A DNA stretch of 64,000 bases from Hexactinellida sp. DTS-2022. Taxonomy: Eukaryota; Porifera; Hexactinellida. The position numbers and the translations under genes are program-made. Numbering within the stretch: position 1 is the stretch's first letter; every line of letters starts with the position of its first letter. Below are positions 49,532 through 60,286 of the stretch, one piece after another. A model generated the notes under the pieces. That model was not told the origin of the DNA. It saw only the letters and a list, made by a program, of their open reading frames with translations, and searched no databases. The stretch spans positions 1,240,001-1,304,000 of the forward strand of contig JAPNXP010000001.1 in the NCBI GenBank assembly GCA_028753945.1, read 5' to 3'.

Positions 49532-51438
49532 GATGAGACATATATGTAAGGAGTTGTTTATACTAAGTAATGTAGCCCTTACACTGCCAACTGTAGACCC
49601 ACGCTACCAATGGATACGGTAGGAATTGAGAGAATTCTGATAAGAATATGTGGCGCTGAAATATATGGTACATAATTAGGTCGATTTGTGAGGAGACTAA
49701 CTATATCGGCCTACAGCCCTACACTATTAGTCTATTACAACTACATAAACATTTAGCACATTCATTATGTTGATTAATTAAACATATATTAGACACTTTG
49801 GTTGTATCATGTTTTACTATTTATTTAATTTGAATAGCGAGTACGTTACTGAGATGACCACAAAATCATAAGACAGATAAGATTTAGGCAAGGATGCTAT
49901 TGGCTTATTATCCATTTCATGAATGTTGAATAAATTAGTTTTAGAACTAACAACCATCTCATCCTACGCCGGTTTAAAGTGCATCCATTGGAGAATACAT
50001 TGATGAGCTGTAATAAGCTAGAATATTTGAATCAGCAGAAATGAATACGTGTTGTATCACCATGGCACACGTGCAGTCTCATAACTCGAATGGAGTTTGC
50101 TATGTAAGCAATGCATTGCAATACAACCACTGCATCTGATTAACTTATCGTCGAGACCTGTTGCGCAATAATATAATCTAGACACACAATGACATACTAT
50201 TATTCAATTGTCTCAATTCAAGCCACTTTATAATTCTAGAGGGTCGAATATTGGATAACTGAAAGTAAACTATGTTAATTTCAACTGCTACACGGAAGAC
50301 AGTGAAACTGATATTACTTTACTACCCACCGTGTAAAAAGTAATGACCAATTTCACTCACTCACATACGTATAAAGTTCAATATATAAAATGTTTAATTA
50401 TAAGCGAGGGCATTAATTAAGTCCTAGTGCAAATGTGAAAGCTGGTAGCGGCAACAGCTTGCAGACAATTGATAAAATCGAGACAGAATTCAGAATGCAT
50501 GGAATTGCTGTAGTAAATGCCTCTAAGCTTTGAAGCAGCGGCGTAGACAAGGGGGGGCTACACCAGTCATTATAGATACATTAATGTCTTTGCATCGTTT
50601 TCAGATTTATTATTGCAACTACTATCTTGACAATTAATGTACACGCTATCTCTCTTCTGTTACTAAGTATATAAAGATGTTTTAACTGTAATCATTCTTA
50701 ACAAGACAAAGCTGATATTCAAAATATTATAAATGCTTTTGCTTATTCAAAAACACAACTTCTATTATCATCAGGGCTGTAAAACAATCGTAAGCAATTT
50801 GCTGTAAACAGTCTCTTTATGCTGTTAACAGAAATAAAATTGTGAAGATCATTGTACTATTAGATATTTTTCAGTATTATTTGCACAGTTGGCTGTTAAC
50901 AGTATACTCCTGCTATTAAATGCAAACTTGTATGTTAATTAACAGCTTTTCCTATTCTAGAAACTGGATATTATTCGCTTTTACAAGGGACCGTAATAGC
51001 TAAATGGTTTTCCTAACTATCGATTCTAGTTATAACAAAATACTTCTATGATGTAAGGAGAAATTTGTCTATGATAGACATTAACATTTGCTGCTATGAA
51101 CACATTTAGAGGATAAAATAACATTTGGCTGTCAACAGTCGATAATTTGCTGTATAACAGCAGGTGATGTTTCCACCACTGGTTATTATAGATTGATTAG
51201 TTATAGTTGCATCTATTTCTCATTCTCACTCTAATAAACTTGTACATTAAAATGCTAAGTGTTTGGATGTCCCTAGTTAATGTGATACTTTTGATCAAGC
51301 GATCCAATGTGGAGACGCCACTGTTCGGAAGGTTCGTCTAAAAATGCAACAAAACATCGCAATACAGTACAAGTATAAATTTGTAGGAGAATAGGGATTA
51401 GCTTCTAAAAACCAGCATTTTATGCATAGGTGTCGATC

Positions 51439-51470
51439 ATGCCGGGGCGGCCACTATTCCGCCCCGGCAT
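51439..51470. repeat. GC-rich hairpin
   Basis: atgccggggcgg, an 8-base loop, then its exact reverse complement, in a very AT-rich setting. Probably the core of an unrecognised repeat. Confidence 0.55.
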
Positions 51471-51978
51471 AAATGTGCCGAAATTCGGTGATTTTTGGTG
51501 GTGTTTCGTGATAATTTGGATGGATCTACAATGATTGCTATTTTTATTGATTCTGAACTCTTTTAAGCAAATTTCCTGCATGTTTGGAACCATTGCGAAC
51601 ATTGCTGGAAAAGTATTCATACGTTTAATTCGACACGAACCTATTTGGTGAAAACAATTTTCGGAAAACATGTTTTATTATAGGTGAATTAAAAAAATTA
51701 ATAACTCGCCCCGGAATGATTTTCCGAAAAATGGCATTATTTTATGTACTGTCAGAAGAGAGCTAGTGAAAGATATATCACGAAAGAACTCTTGTTATAT
51801 CAAACATATACAAGTTAAATACAAAATAATATATTATCCCAGCATTTTAAACAAAATACAAATGTTGAATTGCTTGAAATTAGAATGCTAAGTACATGCT
51901 CCGTAATATCTGTAGAATTCCATATAATTCTGTAATTATTAATAAACCAATTAATTAATCTGCGTAAGAATAAGTAAT

Positions 51979-52977
51979 CTATGACCTATTCTTCCTATTC
52001 CCACTGCCCCTCTTATTGTCATCTTTAAACTCGTCGAATTTTATATCTTTATTTCTCTTCGCCTCTTCGTCCTCATCGGACTGGTCCCCCTCGCCCCCCT
52101 CCCTGTCCGGCCCCTTCCCCACCCACCTGCTCATGTCCCTCTCCTCCCTATGGCTCGGTTCCGCAGGGATCTCGCCCTCTCTGACCCGCTTATCGTACCA
52201 CTCCTCTACGCTCATGGTGGGTAGGCTAGGGTAGCCGGCTCCGAATACCTTCTGTTGCAGCATGTCCCTGGTTATGAGGATGGGTTTGATGGGGGCACAG
52301 GGGGGCTGGGGAGGGGGGACTCCGTTCTTAAAGCCCTCCATCTTATCCAGCAGCTCCAGCTCCTGCTTAGTTGCGTCTAGCTCGTCAACACAGCGAGTTA
52401 TCCATAGTCTTATTGTGGTAACGGTGTGCTCTCTCAGCGTAGCATCATCTATGTGCTTGTTCCCTTCCAGCTGCTTTAGCTTCTGCTCAAAAGACTTCTT
52501 GGCTCGGAGTCTGGCTATCTTGTTAGCGCGCGTTGCCGCTGCGTCCGCCAGCTCTGCGGTTACCTTGGTCCCGAGGCCGGCCTCTCCCGACCTGTTATCC
52601 ACCGTGCTGGTGATGCCGTAGTCGTCCGTGCGTCGGGCGAAGTCGCTGTAGTAAACAGCTGCCCTCTCCAGGTCCTGCTTTCTGTCCTGCGAAGTCAGCT
52701 GACAGGTTAGGCTCCCCAGCAGAGCTGGCAGCAGCAGGTACTTGAGGTCCGCGGTGGGTATCTCCTCCATCTCCTCATTGCGAGAGAATATGCAGAGGGA
52801 GTTAACCATTCTCGTAGCTTGTATCAACAACTGTATTCCATTCTTGACTTGGGTCTGGTAGTCAAGGCTAGCGGAAGCTAGATCTGAGCTTTCAATAGTT
52901 TCTTGGCACTTGAGAGCTTCTGCGAACAGCGCACTAAGCCCCTCGCTGGAGTTATCCTCGGAGCTCATACTGGCCAT
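51979..52977 (-). CDS. IGBP1: IGBP1/TAP42/alpha4, PP2A-binding regulator
   Basis: TAP42-family protein that binds and protects catalytic subunits of PP2A-type phosphatases (PP2A, PP4, PP6) downstream of TOR signalling. 332 residues from the first ATG (human 339); the open frame begins four codons earlier at a TTG. Family stretches: SLCIFSRNEEMEEIPTADLK followed by YLLLPALLGSL (helical N-terminal phosphatase-binding domain), LWITRCVDELDATKQELELL, and the hallmark KVFGAGYPSLPTMSVEEWYD in the C-terminal half; the tail is acidic then ends KRGSGNRKNRS, like the GYGNRQN end of human IGBP1. Intronless, unlike the vertebrate gene. The next gene upstream, FARS2, ends 253 bp before its ATG in the same direction. 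Confidence 0.95.
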   Translation of the reverse strand: MASMSSEDNSSEGLSALFAEALKCQETIESSDLASASLDYQTQVKNGIQLLIQATRMVNSLCIFSRNEEMEEIPTADLKYLLLPALLGSLTCQLTSQDRKQDLERAAVYYSDFARRTDDYGITSTVDNRSGEAGLGTKVTAELADAAATRANKIARLRAKKSFEQKLKQLEGNKHIDDATLREHTVTTIRLWITRCVDELDATKQELELLDKMEGFKNGVPPPQPPCAPIKPILITRDMLQQKVFGAGYPSLPTMSVEEWYDKRVREGEIPAEPSHREERDMSRWVGKGPDREGGEGDQSDEDEEAKRNKDIKFDEFKDDNKRGSGNRKNRS

Positions 52978-53159
52978 ATCAATAAACAATTAATGATATC
53001 TCTACAAGCTATAAAGTAACAATGGATAAGTAAGCTAATCCAACAGATTTAGCACAAATATGCTTGCTAGTAGGCGAACTTGCCACTGTAATTACTATGT
53101 AGGCAGATTTTGTTCTAAGTTATTATTAAATAAGAATGCAATTGATTCTAGTGTGAAAA

Positions 53160-53165
53160 TTTATT
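53160..53165 (-). terminator. Polyadenylation signal AATAAA of FARS2
   Basis: AATAAA on the minus strand 66 bp past the FARS2 stop, inside the short FARS2-IGBP1 gap. It argues for separate transcripts rather than one unit. Confidence 0.55.
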
Positions 53166-53230
53166 CAATGTTATATTTCGAAAATTCGGATTTAATTAAA
53201 ACAAATAATTTGTAGCTAACAAAAGGCTCC

Positions 53231-54541
53231 CTACCTGAGAGAGACCGACATCTCACTTTGCAACCTGTCTGTTATTCTGGAATGTAACTCCTGTATTTCT
53301 GACCCCAGTAAGGTACGCTCCATGCACCTGTATGTAATCCTAAAACACAAACTCTTCCTGTCTGTTTCTGGGTGTCTGTATTCATCCAACAATTCAACAT
53401 TCTCTATCCACTCCTCTCCCTCCTCTCGCACTATCTCATGCAAGTCGTTGCACTCAAACGCTCCGTCAACCCATAGGGACATATCCCGCGTGGCTGGGGG
53501 GTGCACTGAGAAAGGTTTGAATTCCACAGATTGGTTTCCCTGTAGCTCAACAAACTGATTCAGGAACCTCTGGTCTCTGCTCCAGAACAGCCGGATATCA
53601 GGAATGCTGAACAGTATCATTGCGAGTCTCTCCAGTCCCAATCCGAACGCGTACCCCGCCCTATCTCCCGCCCCCGCCTCCGCTAGGATGCGCTGCCGCA
53701 TGACCCCGGACCCCAGCACCTCGAGCCACCGCGCCCCCCAGCGGATCTCTAGCTCGTAGGAGGGGTGAGTGAAGGGGAAGAAAGTGTCCACCCAGCGCAT
53801 ACGCAGGTCTCCGCCGAATAGGTGCCGCATCAGACTCTCCAGTTTGGATTTGAGATTTGCCTCGATGGCCGCGACAGCCTCTAACGAGTGTTCGGCTTGT
53901 TTCTGCGGAGTCTCGACTCGAGAAGGGTCGAATAGAGCGCCGCTGCTCTCAGACCCGAAGAGCTCTCCCGCTCGGAACAGCTGCACCCCCTCCATCTGGT
54001 GGAATACGGGGTAGTGTCTCGTGTCAATCTCATCTCGGCGGTATACGTCGCCTGTCACTAAAAACCGCGAGTGTCCTAGACGTATAGTGTCACCTTGATG
54101 TGCGGAGGTGTGCGCTCTCAACATGTGGTGTCTGTTGATATAATAGTTGTCGCTTCTGGATCGGGTCACGTGATCCATAGGCACACCTAAACTATCGAAA
54201 TTCTGTTCTAAGGTCACCACAGGAGATAACGTATCAAATGATTTGAATAAAGGATCGCCATTGGAATCTACCCAAGTGTGAGAGAAGTGTGAAACTATTC
54301 TCCGCTTTATTATCTCAATCGGGTGTTGCTGCTGGTTGTGCAGCTGTCTGCCGACCTTGCTGAGTATGCTGGGTGTGACAGTTGTTAAGCTGTCGACTTT
54401 GTACTCTCTTCCCAGCACTGAAATCGCAGCTGCTTTAGCAGGTGTGTCCACCTGAGAGGAGCTGCAGTAGTGCTGTGTGGAATTTGTATGCGTGCAGCTA
54501 ATAAGGATAATTTTGTTGCATTGGAGACGGAGAGGGTGCAT
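53231..54541 (-). CDS. FARS2: Mitochondrial phenylalanyl-tRNA synthetase
   Basis: Monomeric class II synthetase charging mitochondrial tRNA-Phe. 436 residues (human 451), one exon, starting with a Cys/Arg/Lys-containing leader suited to mitochondrial import. Catalytic core: MLRAHTSAHQ and GHSRFLVTGDVYRRDEIDTR with HYPVFHQMEGVQLF (motif 2 and amino-acid site, as in human GDVYRRDQIDSQHYPIFHQ), FFPFTHPSYELEI, GWE-like region WLEVLGSGVMRQRIL and motif 3 GYAFGLGLERLAMILFSIPD. The C-terminal FDX-ACB anticodon-binding domain begins near residue 340 (FKPFSVHPPATRDMSLWVDG) and ends LQSEMSVSLR. The gene is intronless here. The last codons AGG-TAG overlap a donor-like CAG|GTAGGG, but the domain is complete, so no further exon is needed. 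A TA MITE starts 43 bp upstream. Confidence 0.96.
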   Translation of the reverse strand: MHPLRLQCNKIILISCTHTNSTQHYCSSSQVDTPAKAAAISVLGREYKVDSLTTVTPSILSKVGRQLHNQQQHPIEIIKRRIVSHFSHTWVDSNGDPLFKSFDTLSPVVTLEQNFDSLGVPMDHVTRSRSDNYYINRHHMLRAHTSAHQGDTIRLGHSRFLVTGDVYRRDEIDTRHYPVFHQMEGVQLFRAGELFGSESSGALFDPSRVETPQKQAEHSLEAVAAIEANLKSKLESLMRHLFGGDLRMRWVDTFFPFTHPSYELEIRWGARWLEVLGSGVMRQRILAEAGAGDRAGYAFGLGLERLAMILFSIPDIRLFWSRDQRFLNQFVELQGNQSVEFKPFSVHPPATRDMSLWVDGAFECNDLHEIVREEGEEWIENVELLDEYRHPETDRKSLCFRITYRCMERTLLGSEIQELHSRITDRLQSEMSVSLR

Positions 54542-54583
54542 TGGAATGTAGAATAGAGTCCAAGGCTTTAGCTAATTAAGGTA

Positions 54584-54757
54584 CAGTCGAAATCGATTTT
54601 TTCTAACATGGATTTTTCTAACTAACTATTTATTCTAAATATGTAAGGAATTCCAATTTTGTTTTACACGTATTTTCAATCGGTTTATTCTAACTATCGA
54701 ATTTTTCTTACTTAATTTCCATGCAAAGATTTGGTTAGAAAAAACCGGTTTCGACTG
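54584..54757. mobile_element. TA MITE, family E copy 2, upstream of FARS2
   Basis: Starts cagtcgaaatcgattttttc, ends agaaaaaaccggtttcgactg, TA on both sides; 174 bp. Interior matches the 31566 copy. It lies where the FARS2 promoter would be expected. Confidence 0.88.
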
Positions 54758-55301
54758 TACAACGTTTTAACATTTGTTTTAATTCTTTGTCTGCACTCGA
54801 GTTTGTTACTAACAATTCAATAGTTACTAAATGTTAATCAACTTTTCAAAAGTCCAAACAAATTTCTGAAGTATAATATATTATTGCTTCTAGGCTAGCA
54901 TGAAGGTGAGCATTTCCACATGTATAAAAATATTCGATAGACATATTCTTTTTTGGGCGAGGCCTGTGCCCAAGTGTCACATACAAACATATTTAACATA
55001 AGTTAACGTTAGAAGCTAAATAATATCAAATATATCTGATATTGTTTTGAAGAGCCTAGTTAATATACTAACAGAATTAATTTCGTATATAGTTTGCTAA
55101 TTGTAGAATAAAGTTGTGACTGTATTTCTAGACAAATCGGAAATGTAACAAACATGTTTATAGTAATAAGAGTTTTATTAATATAACACAACAACAATAA
55201 ACAAGGGTTATTAAGTAATCAATGATTCATAACAAATAAAAAGGCATTCATACTTGAAAAGCCTTGAAGTGATCAAAATCTCAATTATGTAAACCAACCG
55301 T

Positions 55302-57180
55302 TCAGTTAACTGTACTGACATCTTTCAAAACCTCAGATCTAGAAATTTTCCACCACCTAGTCTTGATCGGCGATGCTTTTATGGTTTTATACTCATTTGT
55401 TTTTCTTTTACATGAACATTTTTTACGCATTGCTTGTCTCACGTATTTTGTCATCAAAAAGTATATCACGAATATAACGAGTCCCTGTGAGCAGTCTCCC
55501 ACACTCTACATGGAACAGTGCATACATATAAATAATGTAATGTAATAGTGAGAACTAATTATAACTAGCTCATGATTAAATAATATATACAAGTATAGGT
55601 CAACAAACTACACTTAAGACGAACAAGTCTATCGCTAAAGACTAAGAGAGGGCCGCCAAGAGGGGAGACAGTTAGGCGTTACCCCAGAGCAAGGAATTAT
55701 CCAGGAGTGCGAGACGCTCCTTTTGGAGAATGATTTTTGGAAAATTTAAATTTAGGAGCGCGAAAATTTGGAATCCTCTCCTATACCATAACATTAATTT
55801 GTGATTTAGGCGTATGAAAATTGGATCAGATCAGGATTAGGAGCTTATTAACAAATGCTGTATAATACACTGCCCCAGAGGTTAAGGGAGCAAGTGGGAG
55901 AGTGTATGCCAAGGGGCCGTCTGTTATTATGGTGAATTTGTCTATACATATATGAGTAGCTAACCTAATACGAGGGGGCTCGGGAGATAAAATGCCCTGG
56001 TACTACTTGTATGGTCTAAAAGACAATATATTTTAATTTTGAGCTAAAGTAATCTGGTATAGGTCCTTGGGGATGGTTTGTACAATGTTCCCACAGTTAA
56101 AGCAATATCAGACTTTGATAACTAATCAGCTGAGTAATGAGTTATGAGTGCCATGTGATTTAGGGTCTGGACAGATAATATATAAATAATACATGTACAA
56201 TATAGTTTCTAGTTGTTATTCAAACCTGTAGTATGACAAGCCAGTAGTAATCATTCTTTCGCTGCATTAGGAATAGGATGTCCCGTACAGTTGACCATAC
56301 GTTAATGAGAATAAATGCGAGTGGGATGAGCAGAAGTTTGACATCAATCTCTCGAGACGATTTGAGACATTGTTCGTACAGAGTAGAAAGTCTTGATGCC
56401 TGTACAAACAATAATAAACTCAGGTATTTAATAGCATGCTGGCTATTCCGAACTAACCTGTTTCTTCATTGCTAGCTTGACTAGAATGAATATCATCGGA
56501 AGAATCAGATACCCCATAATTAACCAAACATCAAAAGCCAAGACGTTGATCAGTATTCTACTGTTTTTAGATTGTACCTTAGAGTATGCGATAGTACACC
56601 AAAGAGCTGAGACATCGACCTCAGTTATAATCGTACTGTTCGTCTTGTTAATAGGCAGACATGAATAGCCCAGATAATCATATACGACGAGGTATACGAG
56701 AATAACAATAGGAACTAGCCACGAAACGACAAGGAAGAAGTAGAATGTGATGTTACTCATAACCTTGCTTTGTAGCACGGACATTAGAATGTAGAACGCA
56801 ATACAGTATGTCCAGAATATAGCTGCTATGTAGAAGAACACAGCTATACCAGCCTGCACCTTACACACTGTATCTAGCACAGTAGAATTTGTTACAAGTG
56901 TTGACAGCTGTGAGTTATTAGCGGTAGACACACTTTTCTGCAGGTGTGTCACCCCGATACCAACCAGATTAGCTGTTGTGTAACAGAACACTGAGAACGC
57001 GAGGAAAACTACGACTAGCCTCGCGCGTGTACGCAGCTCTTTGTACACACAGAACGAAAATATAATCAAGAGACAGCCAATAATTGAGAACAGACAAATA
57101 ACGCCAGTGACAACCTCTAAGATAAGCAACCGAAGTGAATAGGTTGAGTTTGCTGGATTTATTTGGCAGGAGAGATCCAT
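55302..57180 (-). CDS. GPR157-like seven-transmembrane receptor
   Basis: Three exons, 57180-56458, 56399-56226 and 55505-55302, all joins phase 0, giving 366 residues. Seven hydrophobic segments follow an N-terminus with glycosylation sites. Matches to GPR157 (cAMP-receptor-like group): RTRARLVVVFLAFSVF after TM1 (human RSRARRLLLFLSLADL), TM4 FLVVSWLVPIVILV (human HVVSWGVPLVITV), Trp-Cys in loop 2, LPMIFILVKLAMKK, and KLLLIPLAFILINVWSTVRD (human LVLIPLIFIGLRVWSTVRF). The last exon ends TM7 and a Lys-rich tail; its Cys pair (KKCSC) may be palmitoylated. Human GPR157 is a ciliary Gq-coupled receptor in neural progenitors. The extracellular loop before TM3 is unusually long and Asn/Ser-rich. Intron 2 contains repeat K. 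Poly(A) signal AATAAA at 55179-55174. Confidence 0.85.
55690..55844 (-). repeat. Dispersed repeat family K, copy 3 (uninterrupted)
   Basis: Reverse-strand copy in GPR157-like intron 2: reads gctcctaatcctgat, cctaaatcacaaattaatgt, ggtataggagaggattcc, gcgctcctaaattt, aaggagcgtctcgcactcct. It shows the unbroken state of the site split at 32377. Confidence 0.75.
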
Positions 57181-58159
57181 GATACTGCAAGTGATTCTAG
57201 AATAAGCAAATTATACGCTTTTATAACTTCACATATAAATAGACAAATGATTCTTTGAATTATTTTATTAACAAACTTGTATTGAAATATACAACAATTC
57301 TATAGCTATACAAAGACTAAATAAAAGCTGACTAGTCCTATAACAGAGCATATAAGCACTGTTGAGGACTCAGTCATATGGCACAAAAGACTTTGATATG
57401 TTCTAATAGAACGCGTTTGATACCCTTTTGTGCTTCATAGAGTTCAACTGCTGCCATTTCTATAATTAAATGGCACTCCTAACAATGAATAGATAATCAT
57501 ATTGGAATTACATATATTACTGAGTAACACAAGAATAGTCCAGTAAAGCGATAATGGGATGTACACGTACGTATAATGGAATATTTAGTTGTTGTCTAGT
57601 TATATTTGAGAACCCTGCATTCTAATTATACGTATATCAGTAATGAGTAATCCCATCTACATAGTTATTCAACAACACTTAATTTACACTAACAAGAGGG
57701 TTCCCATTTCCCAAGTATGGAAAAAGTTTGGAACTACAGTGGAGCCTCCTATAACGGACACTCCAAATAGCGGACAACCTCTAAATAACGGACAACGGTT
57801 CCGGTCCCAAGGTGTCCGTTGTTCAGAGGCTCTACTGTATACTTTATCAAGGAGTTATTTATGACAAATAATTTCGGACATAATCATTTTGCAGCTCGAA
57901 CATAGTGGTTTTCTAAATGTATCAAAAATGAGTTTTCCAGAGATAGTAAATGTATTTTAGATGTATTATAAAAGACTTTCCAAATAATGTTCTGAACAGA
58001 GACTATGGGTTTTTGTATAATGAAATAGCAAATCTCTCATCCATCAATAAATCTGACAGGAATAGTATTGTGTGACACGTGTATGGAAATATAATATTAC
58101 TACGGTCTAGAAGAATATACACAACTATTGTTTGATGTAAGAGCACAAACACTAGGCCA
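57181..58159. other. Intergenic spacer GPR157-like to ATP6V1C
   Basis: AT-rich, no gene. Contains the 101-bp family C MITE. Both neighbours are on the minus strand, so this holds the ATP6V1C 3' UTR and the receptor promoter. Confidence 0.4.
57737..57837. mobile_element. TA MITE, family C
   Basis: Starts cagtggagcctcctataacg, ends gttcagaggctctactg, TA on both sides, with ggacaacc..ggacaacgg repeats. 101 bp. Confidence 0.85.
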
Positions 58160-59362
58160 TTAAGGTATGAAATCCATCACTAGTTTGCAGAACACATAAG
58201 TATAATACTCCTGTCCCATTAGATTGAGGCCCGGGACTTCCAGCGCCTCAGCCATGCTCACGGACCCAACGCTTGAGTCCAGATGTGCGAACTTCTGTGC
58301 AAGTATTTCCCTCACTTTCTTCTGTTTCTTTGTAGACAGGTGCAGTAGTGTTGCGTTGAGGGAGGTTGTGGGGCCGTAGCGGATAACTGACTCTACGAAC
58401 AGGCGCAGTATCTTGATGTGTGTCTGTGCTATGAACACTTCCCCGAAGTTAATCCTCAGCCAGCGAAGCAGCGGTCCCTTCTGAATCTTCAGTTCCTGCT
58501 CGAGTTTCTTAAACTCCTGTTTTTCTCTCAGCATTCCCTCCTCGTCATACTTGAAGTCCCGCATTATGAACTTCTTTTCCCTCGCGCGAGTCTTGAATTC
58601 GTCTATGACGCGGGCGAATAGCGTTATGCCGTACAAGTAGTGCTCCGAGTCGCTGGTTATCTCGATGCAGGAGCGGGGCACTATCATGTCAGTAAGCTTC
58701 TCGTAGGAGTTGTGCCAGTCCGAATTAAGGGACTTGGGCACCACGATGAGCACAGTCTGTATGTACTCCGAGTCGAGCACGAACTGCTCCTTGCGGACGA
58801 TGTCGTAGAGAGACCGCGTGAGGAGACTCCCCGTGCTGCGACGCAAGGTGGCTTCCACCTGGTTGCGTAGGCTGTTGAAGTTAGAAGACTTTACTTTCAA
58901 GTCCTGTTCGATCTGAACAACCTATTATTGAAACATTGATTGAATGCTTTCGGAATATTATTATTACCCTACCTGCTTGCCAATCATCTCGGCGATGCTG
59001 GGAAGGGGCTGTCTGATGGGAAACTTGGCGGCGTCCCATTGGAATTTGTTGAGGTATTCGTCTATCGGCATTCTAGCGGCTAAATAGTTCTCTGTAACAT
59101 TCCCCTCACTCTCGTGTTTTAAGTTGTCTGCCAGCTGTTGAGCCACTTTCTTCAGAATGGCCTCTGTCGAGGTGTCAAGTTTCGCTAACTCGTCCATTAG
59201 TCCCATTAGACTGTCGAGAGTGCCGACTTTGAAGTCCGGGAGTTTGAGTTTAGAACATACCGCATTGTCCTTGGTAGAGTCCTGCAGAGATTGGACACCA
59301 CTGGTGCTCTTGTCCTTCTCCGGAGTACAAACGAACCAATATTCACTGGACGCAGTCGCCAT
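58160..59362 (-). CDS. ATP6V1C: V-type proton ATPase subunit C
   Basis: Stalk subunit of the V1 sector that links the peripheral stators and controls reversible V1-Vo assembly; proton pumping into endosomes and lysosomes. Exons 59362-58973 and 58912-58160 (phase 0 intron of 60 bp) give 380 residues (human ATP6V1C1 382). Start EYWFVCTPEK parallels EFWLISAPGE; then LKLPDFKVGTLDSLMGLMDE and LAKLDTSTEAILKKVAQQLA, FQWDAAKFPIRQPL, GSLLTRSLYDIVRKEQFVLD, TVLIVVPKSLNSDW, MIVPRSCIEI, EKKFIMRDFKYDEEGM, GPLLRWLRINFGEVFIAQTH, ESVIRYG and the end PGLNLMGQEYYTYVFCKLVM. The upstream in-frame MLAISILL is excluded because MATASSEYW fits the family start. All conserved blocks are present and complete. Confidence 0.97.
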
Positions 59363-60286
59363 TAATAATATGCTAATAGCTAACACGAGGCATTATTGTT
59401 ATGCGAACACATCGGAAGATTGGACTTGAAATGAAGAAATACAGATATTTACTCAATTATTCTAACAAACTGCACTGACTTCTGGTAACAAAATAAATAA
59501 GTTCAGTTATGTAGACAAATGCAAGTGAAAAGAAAACACAATTTAGTAGGTGGACTATCTCAACAAAAATACATGGCTAAGAAATTACGTAGAGCCTTCA
59601 TTGCTATTTCTGAATTAGATTAGAACCTGCTAAATCTGAAGCTCGTTGGAGGAAAATGTCGGATTTAGTTGAATTCCGGATTACCTATGCAGATTCTACT
59701 GTAATTATTTAGAGTATTACTAATCCTTGAATTGTTTATAGATGTAACAAATATAAATAATTACTAACTGGTGAAGAGAGAGAATACTCCACATAACAAA
59801 CTAATTAATAATGAAATTATAGTTTAGTAATTTGGTTAATTAACTGAATTAATAGAAGTTAGTGGATGCTAAAATGATTTGTTTGCTGAAATAAATATTT
59901 TGCAACAATATACGTACAGTATTACCAATATTTATTTGTTCAGAATTTTGTAGGATGATAATAATGTAAATCGAAACACACCCAACTAAATAGAAATATA
60001 TTATTATAGGTTATCAATTAAAGTTAATCAGGCTAAGCACTTCCAATTCACTTAAGCATATCCATATTTTGTTTCATCAGCAGCAAGCTGGTATATAATA
60101 GGACAAAGCAAACAGCAGTCTTGCTAGCCATACAACTGTCGAGACCATATGACTATTGATGTATTTGTTTTAACTAAACTGAACAGAATTGAACAGAACA
60201 GAACAGAGAGAGAATCAAATTAAGTAGAGTAGAATACACTCAATATATGTACGAATTATAAGTGCCTCTGCTTCAACCACCACCCC
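59363..60286. other. Intergenic spacer ATP6V1C-ODF3
   Basis: AT-rich. A decayed TA MITE may occupy about 59622-59701 (end gattctactg followed by TA), and gaacaga repeats lie at 60175-60205. No gene seen. Confidence 0.4.

Larger units (their letters stand above)
48888..51978. other. Intergenic region before the right-hand gene cluster
   Basis: 3 kb of AT-rich DNA. Contains a hAT MITE (49075-49531) and a GC-rich hairpin (51439-51470). No gene recognised; the open frame at 51420-51671 covers repeat-like sequence only. Confidence 0.35.

Noticed and set aside
51420-51671. 83-codon minus-strand frame
   Set aside because: Covers the GC hairpin and repeat-like sequence, no recognisable protein features.
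57643-57864. Short plus-strand frame through the family C MITE
   Set aside because: Most of it is transposon sequence and composition is non-coding.
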